This document shows, piece after piece, positions 47,210 through 53,449 of a stretch of 53,449 bases of DNA. The stretch covers positions 1 to 53,449 of the forward strand of contig DAOUEJ010000065.1 of assembly GCA_034430615.1 (NCBI GenBank), given 5' to 3'. The position numbers were made by a program, and so were the translations under genes. The notes beneath the pieces are model-generated. The model was not told where the DNA came from. It searched no databases and saw only the letters and a list, made by a program, of their open reading frames with translations. Each line of letters starts with the position of its first letter. Position 1 is the stretch's first letter. Source of the DNA: E44-bin32 sp034430615 (lineage in GTDB: Bacteria > Chloroflexota > Anaerolineae > Anaerolineales > E44-bin32).

Positions 47210-47231
47210 ACACCCCGGAGGACCGGGGTGT
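47210..47231. terminator. Stem-loop downstream of the transketolase gene
   Basis: ACACCCCGG (47210-47218) pairs perfectly with CCGGGGTGT (47223-47231) around AGGA. It lies about 130 bases beyond the minus-strand transketolase stop and before the nuclease-like gene. Confidence 0.6.
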
Positions 47232-47362
47232 TTCAAGCTCAGAAGTATGCCAGAAGCCAATTGGAATTTCAGCCCTGGAATGGAATCGAGATGGGTTGCC
47301 CACCCTCAGTAGAGCAACCGGTGCGACCACCCGCAAGGGTTGAAAAGGACAGCGCACACGGC

Positions 47363-49363
47363 CTACTTAGCGAGGAGCGACTTGGCCTGTTCGACGACAT
47401 GTGCAGCCGTCAGTCCCAAGTCGGTGTAGATCTCCTCATAGGGTGCAGATTCGCCGAAGCGGTCGATCCCCAGGACAGCGCCCTGGGACCCGACCCAACG
47501 CTCCCAACCCATCGTCACGCCGGCTTCGATCGCTACACGGGCAGTGATCGCCGGCGGGAGGACGGTCGCCTGGTACGACACCGGCTGCAGTTTGAACAGC
47601 TCCCAGGATGGGAAGCTCACCAACCTGACGGGTATGCCTTCTGTGGCCAGCGTTTTACCCGCCTCAAGGATCAAGCCCACCTCGGAGCCGGAAGCCATCA
47701 GGATGACCTGCGGCTCACTTTCCCCCAGATCCGCAAGAATGTATGCCCCGCGTGCAAGGTTCTCCGCCGGGGCAAAACGTTGACGATCAATGGTCGGGAC
47801 TGCCTGACGGGTGAGCGCCAAAGCTGTCGGTGCGTGCTTATTCTCGAGGGCAGCCAACCAGGCCTGGGAGACTTCATTGGCATCGGCAGGCCTCAGCGTA
47901 ATCAAATTAGGGATCGCACGCAGTGCAGCCAGGTGTTCAACCGGTTGATGCGTCGGGCCGTCCTCACCCAACCCGATCGAATCGTGGGTGAACACGTAGA
48001 TCACACGCACACCCATTAGGGCAGCTAACCGGATAGCTCCTCGCATGTAGTCCGAAAAGACCAGGAAGGTCCCGCCGTAGGGAATTACGCCACCGTGGAG
48101 AGCAAGCCCGTTCAGGATCGCGCCCATGGCGTGCTCACGGACACCAAAATGCACATAGCGAGCGCCGGGCTGGTCATGATCAAAGGCAGGTTCTCCCTTG
48201 ATATCTGTTTTATTCGAACCGGTGAGGTCGGCGGATCCACCGAATAATTCTGGCAGCTGGCTTGCGATAGCATTCAAGACTTTGCCAGAGGAAGCACGGG
48301 TTGCCATGCCCTTCGCGTCGGGTTCAAAGACCGGCAGGCTCTGTTCCCAACCTACCGGAAGGTCACCCCGCTGCCTGCGCTCGAACTCTTCAGCCAAATC
48401 CGGAAAGTCCCTGGCATAGCCTGTTCTCAGTGCCTGCCAGTCGTTATAAAGTGCGTTCGATCTCCGCCCTGCCGTGCGAAAATGCTCGCGCACATCTTCA
48501 GGGATGAGGAAGCTCGGTTCGACTGGCCAACCAAGGTTGCGTTTCGCGCCAGCCAATTCCTCCACCCCGGGCGGCTCACCATGCGCGGCCGCTGTACCCT
48601 GTTTGGTCGGCAAGCCGTACCCGATCACGGAGTGGGCCAGAATCAGTGATGGACGCGGATCAAGCTTCGCTTCCTCCAGTGCCTGGTTCATGGCCTGCAG
48701 ATCGTTGGCATCCTCAACATGGACGGTATGCCAGCCATAGGCCTGGAATCGGGCGGCACGGTCCTCGCTGAAGGCCAAGGCCGTGCTCCCGTCGATGCTG
48801 ATGTGGTTGTCATCATAGATATAGATCAAGCGTCCTAGCTGGAGATGTCCAGCCAACGAGGCCGCCTCCGATGAAATACCCTCCATCAGATCGCCGTCCG
48901 AGACGATGGCGTAGATCGCATGGTCGACCATCGGGTAGCTCGCACGGTTGTAGGTCGCAGCCAGGTGATCGGCTGCCATGGCCATGCCAACGCCGGTGGC
49001 GAACCCCTGTCCAAGCGGGCCGGTCGTCGTTTCGATCCCGGGCGCCACCCCATACTCGGGATGCCCGGGAGTTTTGCTACCCAGTTGCCGGAAGCGCTTC
49101 AATTCGTCCAGCGGCAGATCGTAGCCCGTGAGGTGCAGCATCGCATACAGCAGCATCGAACCGTGTCCCGCCGAGAGCACGAAGCGATCCCTGTCAGGCC
49201 AGCCGGGATCCTGCGGGCTGTACTTCATGTGCTCGGTCCAGAGCAGGTATGCGACGGGCGCCATGCCCATCGGCAGCCCGGGGTGGCCAGAGTTGGCTTT
49301 TTGCACAGCATCAGCTGCGAGAAAGCGGATCGTGTTCACCGCCTTATTCTGGAGTTCAGTCAT
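47363..49363 (-). CDS. tkt: Transketolase
   Basis: A 666-residue TPP-dependent enzyme of the pentose phosphate pathway or Calvin-type sugar interconversion. Seen: RFLAADAVQKANSGHPGLPM, RFVLSAGHGSMLLYAMLHL, TTGPLGQGFATGVGMAMA, VSDGDLMEGISSEAASLAGH (TPP-Mg site), HFGVREHAMGAILNGLALHG, and THDSIGLGEDGPTHQPVEHL. Full-length and intact. ATG 49363 is preferred (AGGTGG nine bases upstream); ATG 49369 is only three bases from that site. It is transcribed alone. Confidence 0.97.
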   Translation of the reverse strand: MTELQNKAVNTIRFLAADAVQKANSGHPGLPMGMAPVAYLLWTEHMKYSPQDPGWPDRDRFVLSAGHGSMLLYAMLHLTGYDLPLDELKRFRQLGSKTPGHPEYGVAPGIETTTGPLGQGFATGVGMAMAADHLAATYNRASYPMVDHAIYAIVSDGDLMEGISSEAASLAGHLQLGRLIYIYDDNHISIDGSTALAFSEDRAARFQAYGWHTVHVEDANDLQAMNQALEEAKLDPRPSLILAHSVIGYGLPTKQGTAAAHGEPPGVEELAGAKRNLGWPVEPSFLIPEDVREHFRTAGRRSNALYNDWQALRTGYARDFPDLAEEFERRQRGDLPVGWEQSLPVFEPDAKGMATRASSGKVLNAIASQLPELFGGSADLTGSNKTDIKGEPAFDHDQPGARYVHFGVREHAMGAILNGLALHGGVIPYGGTFLVFSDYMRGAIRLAALMGVRVIYVFTHDSIGLGEDGPTHQPVEHLAALRAIPNLITLRPADANEVSQAWLAALENKHAPTALALTRQAVPTIDRQRFAPAENLARGAYILADLGESEPQVILMASGSEVGLILEAGKTLATEGIPVRLVSFPSWELFKLQPVSYQATVLPPAITARVAIEAGVTMGWERWVGSQGAVLGIDRFGESAPYEEIYTDLGLTAAHVVEQAKSLLAK

Positions 49364-49496
49364 TCCCATGATCCACCTGTCATTCGTTTATAGTGAGGAC
49401 ATGATTGGCTTGGTCGGGGCACGTCCTTTGCTTGGCCCGATAAATTCGGATGATAACATGAATGTCCTGCAGGGTTTCACATCTTTCGACCCCGGT

Positions 49497-50165
49497 TCAC
49501 TCCCCGGCATCACCATCCTCAAGCATCTCAAGCCATGCTTTCAAACCCCGCGTGCACTCGATGCCAAGCCGGTGGCCCACGTCCATTTCGCAATAGTTGA
49601 CATCGGCGCCGGCTTCATGGAGGCGCTCTACGTCTTTTCGCGCTCGAACCACCGGCACAAGCTCATCCCGGGTTCCATGCCCCCAGAATATCGGGATCCC
49701 GGACAGTCGATGCAGATCACCCTGCGGCAGAAAACCTGCCAGGCAGATGATCGCCCGGGGTTGAAGCATGCCCAGGGCTGCAAGCGCGTACGAGATTGCC
49801 GCGCCCTGGCTGAATCCCATCAGGATCAACTGCCTCGGATCAAGACCATCCCGGGCTATTAATTCGTCTACCACCGACAGGATTGCCTTACCCCCTGCCT
49901 GGAACGCCTCCACGCTGGTATCGAGCGAGGCCACACCCTGGGTCCATTGATACCCTGAGCCTGGTAGCGGGTAGAGTCCTCGCAGGGCAGCAATGAGCTT
50001 CGTTTCCGGCAATACGCTCTCAAGCACCCACATCACGCGTTCATCCCCGCTCCAACCGTGCAGCATCAGCACAGCGGGCTTTTTACTGCCCAGCGACGCA
50101 TTGCGCTTGATCAGGTACGGTATACCCGAAGCAGGCCCAGGTCTAAAGACTGGATCAGTCACCAC
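49497..50165 (-). CDS. Alpha/beta hydrolase, phospholipase/carboxylesterase type
   Basis: A 222-residue serine hydrolase. The oxyanion region is MLHGWSGDERVMW, the nucleophile Ser in LILMGFSQGAAISYALAAL (GxSxG), the acid Asp in WGHGTRDELVPV, and the His in MDVGHRLGIE. These match the small carboxylesterase family. It starts with GTG 50165, overlapping the upstream membrane protein gene by 11 bases. The substrate is unknown. Confidence 0.9.
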   Translation of the reverse strand: MVTDPVFRPGPASGIPYLIKRNASLGSKKPAVLMLHGWSGDERVMWVLESVLPETKLIAALRGLYPLPGSGYQWTQGVASLDTSVEAFQAGGKAILSVVDELIARDGLDPRQLILMGFSQGAAISYALAALGMLQPRAIICLAGFLPQGDLHRLSGIPIFWGHGTRDELVPVVRARKDVERLHEAGADVNYCEMDVGHRLGIECTRGLKAWLEMLEDGDAGE

Positions 50166-50472
50166 GGCCTTGTCTTACAACCCATCCTAATACCCAGAGC
50201 AGGATCGCGATCAACACTACCGGAAGAGCGAAGGCCAGCATGCATGTAAGGGAGGTCACCAACGCGCCTTTACCATAAATCCAGTAAACCAATCCGTTCC
50301 CGACCGTGAGCAGCAGGATCAACATGCCCGCCGCGAGCTGGATGTTCGTCTGGCTCGCGTAATGCCGTAAATCACGGCGGTAGCCCCGATCCAGGGTTTC
50401 TGGAATAGCCGTGCTATCAGGGCCAGTTTCCAGCTCCACGCCCTTCCCTGCTGCCTCAACGGGTTCTGTCAC
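50155..50472 (-). CDS. Small membrane protein with two hydrophobic segments
   Basis: A 105-residue protein. GTG 50472 is chosen because it overlaps the upstream stop as GTGA and a GGAGGGGG run lies about nine bases before it; TTG 50505 is the alternative. Two membrane segments are seen (IQLAAGMLILLLTVGNGLVY and LTCMLAFALPVVLIAILLWV), with both ends probably cytoplasmic. No family was recognised. It lies between an unknown gene and the esterase in a tightly overlapping three-gene unit. Confidence 0.75.
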   Translation of the reverse strand: MTEPVEAAGKGVELETGPDSTAIPETLDRGYRRDLRHYASQTNIQLAAGMLILLLTVGNGLVYWIYGKGALVTSLTCMLAFALPVVLIAILLWVLGWVVRQGRGD

Positions 50473-50840
50473 TTCCTGGCCCCCTCCTCGGAGATCATCC
50501 GCCAATCTTCCCCAAAGACGAACTCGATCAGCCGGTCGGCGTCAGCGTGGGGATCCTGCTCGAACGGCAGCGTGTGATCGCTCGTTATGCGCGTGGTCAA
50601 GCGTCTTGCCGATCCCCGCACTTCCCGCTCATACCGCGTATCCCCTGTGAACCAGATCAAGGCTTCCAGTGCATTACCCAGGCTCGCCGATTGATCGTAG
50701 TCGGGATGCAGGGTTGCGATTGCCCAGCCTGCCGCACGTCGGAAGCAAACCCGGGCACGTCCCTCCTGCCCACGCGTGCGCGAAGCCAGGCCTTCGCTCA
50801 TCTCCAGCGCAATAATCGATCTCAACTCAGATGATCGCAA
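50469..50840 (-). CDS. Hypothetical helical protein, first gene of the esterase unit
   Basis: About 123 residues with a TTG start at 50840 (start uncertain; later candidates exist). The text is helical and polar: SSELRSIIALEMSEGLASRT, RARVCFRRAAGWAIATLH, LGNALEALIWFTGDTRYERE, and LIEFVFGEDWRMISEEGARK. There is no signal peptide or membrane segment. The helix pattern is faintly like HEPN-type proteins but lacks the RxxxxH motif, so no function is assigned. Coupled to the membrane protein by GTGA. Confidence 0.65.
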   Translation of the reverse strand: MRSSELRSIIALEMSEGLASRTRGQEGRARVCFRRAAGWAIATLHPDYDQSASLGNALEALIWFTGDTRYEREVRGSARRLTTRITSDHTLPFEQDPHADADRLIEFVFGEDWRMISEEGARK

Positions 50841-50965
50841 ACATACATCCTAGCCCTGGTAAACAGACTTGATCTTTCTGGGCTTTTTCAATCCGGATCC
50901 ACCTGCCCGGGGATGGTATCATGATCAGCTCTGCGGGGTTATCACCTGCAGTGGAGGAGATGGCC

Positions 50966-51748
50966 ATGCGTTTCCAAGATAAAGTCGCCCTCGTCACCGG
51001 ATCCAGTCGGGGGATAGGACGTACGATCGCACTCAGCCTGGCACGGGAAGGGGCAGATATTGCTGTTAATTTCTTCCGCAACCGCGAGCCAGCAGAACAG
51101 ACCGCCAACGAAATCCGCCAGCTGGGTCGCCGGGCGGAGGTTATCCGGGCCAACGTGGGTGAATTGGATGAGCTGGAAGGCCTTTTTGCAGACATCGAGG
51201 ATAAATTCGGTGGCCTGGATATCTTCATCAGCAACGCCGCCTCCGGCTACAATCGCTCTGTCCTTGAACAGCGCCCCAAGGGATGGGATTGGACGATGAA
51301 CATCAACGCCCGTGCTCTTCTCTTCGGCGCACAGCATGCCGCCCCGCTCATGCAGGCACGCGGTGGTGGGGCGATCGTCAGCCTGTCGAGCCCGGGTGCA
51401 ATCAGGGTCATCCCGGATTATGTCGTCGTCGGCGCCAGCAAAGCCGCGATCGAATCCCTTACGCGCTACCTTGGCGTAGAATTCGCCCCGCTCGGGATCC
51501 GGGTTAATGCCGTGTCGCCCGGCCTGGTTGAGACCGAGGCGCTCCAGCACTTCAACGTCATCCAGGAGAGCGTGGACATCATCGAACGCGCCCGTCGGGC
51601 AACCCCGGCCGGGCGGCTCGTCACGCCGCAGGATGTCGCCAACCTGGTAGCCTTCCTTTGTTCAAGCGAGGCCGAGATGATTTGTGGACAGACCATCATC
51701 CTTGACGGCGGATTCCACTTGCCAGCACAACCGGTCGAAGCTCAGTAA
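50966..51748 (+). CDS. fabL: Enoyl-ACP reductase III, FabL-like SDR
   Basis: A 260-residue NADPH-dependent SDR that probably reduces enoyl-ACP in fatty-acid synthesis. Seen: VALVTGSSRGIGRTIALSLA (intact TGxxxGIG), NAASGYNRSVLEQRPKGWDW, SLSSPGAIRVIPDYVVVGAS, then KAAIESLTRYLGVEFAPLGI, VNAVSPGLVETEALQHF and ICGQTIILDGGFHLP. The tyrosine-to-lysine spacing (YVVVGASK) is the longer one typical of FabL. ATG 50966 has GGAGG at eight bases; ATG 50960 is too close. It converges on folE with only 13 bases between stops. Confidence 0.88.
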   Translation: MRFQDKVALVTGSSRGIGRTIALSLAREGADIAVNFFRNREPAEQTANEIRQLGRRAEVIRANVGELDELEGLFADIEDKFGGLDIFISNAASGYNRSVLEQRPKGWDWTMNINARALLFGAQHAAPLMQARGGGAIVSLSSPGAIRVIPDYVVVGASKAAIESLTRYLGVEFAPLGIRVNAVSPGLVETEALQHFNVIQESVDIIERARRATPAGRLVTPQDVANLVAFLCSSEAEMICGQTIILDGGFHLPAQPVEAQ

Positions 51749-51761
51749 TCCTCGTCCAGAA

Positions 51762-52385
51762 CTAGATCGAGAACGGGCTTGCCTCGCGTGCGATGTGGTC
51801 GAGAAACTCGCTCCGCGTGGACTCATTTTCCTTGAACGACCCGCACATGTAGCTCGTCACCATGCGTGCGTTGGCTTTCTTCACGCCCCGGATCTTCGCA
51901 CATAAATGAACGCCCTCAACCACGACGGCTACCCCATGTGGATGCAGTGCCGCGTTCAGGAAATCATGGATCTGACGCGTCATGCGCTCCTGCACCTGCA
52001 GCCGGCGGGCGAATAGATCGACAATACGCGGGATCTTTGAAAGCCCGATCACCTTCCCATTCGGCAGGTAGGCTACGTGAGCCCGACCCAGGAAGGGCAG
52101 CATATGGTGTTCGCACATGCTGTAGAATTCGATATCACGCACGATGACCATCTCGTCGTAGTCCACGTCAAAGAGCGCATCGTTGATCATGGCATAGGGA
52201 TCGACCCGGTAGCCGGCAAGCAGCTCATCGTACATCCTGGCAACACGCTCCGGTGTCCGCTCCAATCCCTCGCGATCGACATCCTCTCCGAAAGCATCGA
52301 GAAGCTTGCGCACCGCCTCCTCGATCTCGGGTTTCACAACCCCGACTCCGCTCAGTAACTCGGCAGCAGCTTCGATATCATGCAT
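51762..52385 (-). CDS. folE: GTP cyclohydrolase I
   Basis: A 207-residue enzyme converting GTP to dihydroneopterin triphosphate, the first step of folate synthesis. Zinc and catalytic motifs are clear: SMCEHHMLPFLGRAHVAYLP (Cys-His), GLSKIPRIVDLFARRLQVQE and MVTSYMCGSFKENESTRSEF (second Cys). ATG 52385 follows GGAGG at five bases; ATG 52397 would include that site. It diverges from folB, so the folate genes share one control region (52398-52568). Confidence 0.97.
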   Translation of the reverse strand: MHDIEAAAELLSGVGVVKPEIEEAVRKLLDAFGEDVDREGLERTPERVARMYDELLAGYRVDPYAMINDALFDVDYDEMVIVRDIEFYSMCEHHMLPFLGRAHVAYLPNGKVIGLSKIPRIVDLFARRLQVQERMTRQIHDFLNAALHPHGVAVVVEGVHLCAKIRGVKKANARMVTSYMCGSFKENESTRSEFLDHIAREASPFSI

Positions 52386-52568
52386 AGAAACCTCCATCTA
52401 TCCAGCGATATTAAATCGTACCATAGCCAATGACGCTCTTTATACACGGATCCTTACCCACAACCTCGCTCCCCCCCTTTCTGGGTACAATAGGCCCGAA
52501 GGACAGATGCGATCTAACAAGTTTCGTATCTTGCAGGACAACAGCTCACTAAAGATCGGAGCAGACCC

Positions 52569-52937
52569 ATGGCCGAAGACCGGATCTTGATCAAGGACCT
52601 AATGCTGCGGGGCATCATCGGGATCAATGATTGGGAGCGTGAGCACAAACAGGACATCCTGATTAACATCACGCTCTTCCTGGACCTTAGACCTGCCGGG
52701 GCGAGCGACCGGATCGAGGACACCGCCAACTACCGCACACTGACCAAACAGATCGTGGCATACGTGGAGAGCAGCGCACCTTTCACGGTCGAGGCCCTGG
52801 CGAGCGAGATCGCCCGGATGAGCGTGGGCACCGCCGGCGTTGAGCGAGCCCTGGTGCGCGTGGAAAAACCGGGCGCACTGCGCTTTGCACGCTCGGTCGG
52901 GGTCGAGATCGAACGGAGCGCCCGGGACTTTGCCTGA
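52569..52937 (+). CDS. folB: Dihydroneopterin aldolase
   Basis: A 122-residue enzyme that splits dihydroneopterin to 6-hydroxymethyl-dihydropterin. Seen: DRILIKDLMLRGIIGINDWE (typical strand with catalytic Glu), QDILINITLFLDLRPAG, ANYRTLTKQIVAYVESSAPF, VEALASEIARMSV and VRVEKPGALRFARSVGVEIE. Length is normal. A TACAAT box at 52486-52491 probably belongs to its promoter. It overlaps folK by eight bases. Confidence 0.95.
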   Translation: MAEDRILIKDLMLRGIIGINDWEREHKQDILINITLFLDLRPAGASDRIEDTANYRTLTKQIVAYVESSAPFTVEALASEIARMSVGTAGVERALVRVEKPGALRFARSVGVEIERSARDFA

Positions 52938-53448
52938 ACGAGCCTTTATCGCACTGGGATCGAACATCGATCCTGAGTCCAATCTGATCCGCGCTGCGCT
53001 TGGATTACAGGAGTTGGGTACACTGGTCGCAGCTTCCGGCGTCTACCAGAATCCTGCCATCGGCCGGGAGGAGCAACCCGACTACCTGAACGCCGCCATC
53101 CTGCTCGAGACTGTGCTCCCGCCCCTCGAGCTACGATCGGAACTTCGCAGGCTCGAGCGCGAGCTAGGCCGGGTGCGGACGGCGGACCGCTACGCTACTC
53201 GCACGATCGACCTCGACCTGTGCCTTTATAGCAATATGGAGCTCGACACATCAGAGTTAACGTTGCCTGATCCGGATATCCTCCGGCGGGCCCATCTGGC
53301 CGTGACACTAAGCGAGCTCGATCCCGGGTACATACTCCCTCAAAAAAATGAGCCGCTTGAGGCAATCGCGCAGCGGCTACGATCTGAGGCGGATCTCAAG
53401 TTGAGGGAAGATGTTTCCAGCAAGCTGAGGCAACTCATCGAAGAATGA
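52930..53448 (+). CDS. folK: 2-amino-4-hydroxy-6-hydroxymethyldihydropteridine diphosphokinase
   Basis: A 172-residue kinase that pyrophosphorylates the FolB product. The start is TTG 52930, within the folB end, giving LPERAFIALGSNIDPESNLI. Key motifs are ASGVYQNPAIGREEQPDYLN, LRRLERELGRVRTADRYATR and TIDLDLCLYSN (metal-binding DLDL), then TLPDPDILRRAHLAVTLSEL. It ends complete, one base before the window edge. Together with folE and folB it makes three consecutive steps; folP and folC are not visible. Confidence 0.95.
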   Translation: MPERAFIALGSNIDPESNLIRAALGLQELGTLVAASGVYQNPAIGREEQPDYLNAAILLETVLPPLELRSELRRLERELGRVRTADRYATRTIDLDLCLYSNMELDTSELTLPDPDILRRAHLAVTLSELDPGYILPQKNEPLEAIAQRLRSEADLKLREDVSSKLRQLIEE

Positions 53449-53449
53449 C

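Overview
The window looks like a chromosomal segment of an uncultured Chloroflexota bacterium, most likely Anaerolineae. This is inferred from overall gene content and style: moderately high GC, Thr-Pro-rich linkers in secreted proteins, a FabL-type enoyl reductase, a very long SecA, and a RecA/RecX/RNase Y block. No 16S rRNA gene is present, so the assignment is an inference. Coding is dense, with many 4-base start/stop overlaps (ATGA, GTGA, TTGA) and frequent TTG or GTG starts. No IS element, prophage, CRISPR array or integrase was seen.

Layout. 1-1.8 kb: a partial membrane-anchored DUF4230 protein, a DUF503 protein and a short-chain dehydrogenase pseudogene broken by two in-frame stops. 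1.9-8.9 kb: a signalling island with an orphan receiver, two soluble histidine kinases (one with a zinc ribbon and tandem MshEN-like c-di-GMP-binding repeats), an OmpR-type regulator, a CpaE-like pseudo-receiver/ATPase fusion, a double-HTH regulator, a TPR protein and a GNAT enzyme. 9-16.2 kb: housekeeping and envelope genes (slipin, DsbA-like protein, DUF554, PduO-type cobalamin adenosyltransferase, ComEA, MutM, metallo-hydrolase, adenosine deaminase). 16.2-20.3 kb: an oversized SecA of about 1,339 residues. Next to it is tRNA-Leu(UAA) with a clear sigma-70-like promoter.

20.5-28 kb: envelope and protein-quality genes (sugar-binding-like lipoprotein, CnoX-like thioredoxin-TPR protein, L,D-transpeptidase, N-acetylmuramoyl-L-alanine amidase). 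A structured leader with mutually exclusive hairpins and a T-run follows, then a MoeZ-like E1/rhodanese, a tiny secreted peptide and a lipoprotein. 28-31.3 kb: pyruvate dehydrogenase E1alpha, E1beta and E2, without E3. 31.4-36 kb: receiver plus unknown partner, RNase Y, RecX, a degenerate frame, and RecA with GAAC-type SOS-like boxes in its promoter.

36-44.4 kb: a Cache-HAMP-GAF-PAS histidine kinase and its OmpR regulator, followed by a complete branched-chain amino acid type ABC importer (LivK-H-M-G-F). This suggests ligand-responsive control of uptake. 44.7-53.4 kb: XRE-cupin regulator, YwiC-like membrane protein, a PD-(D/E)XK nuclease-like protein with four extra cysteines, transketolase, a small esterase operon, FabL, and the folate genes folE, folB and folK.

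The most unusual signals are: (1) the MshEN-bearing histidine kinase island with a CpaE-like protein lacking both Walker lysines; (2) the expanded SecA; (3) the attenuator-like leader before the MoeZ-like gene; (4) a recurring TATAAT box 6-9 bases before start codons, pointing to leaderless mRNAs; (5) the frameshifted remnant between recA and recX. All functional assignments come from reading motifs by eye; no database search was run.
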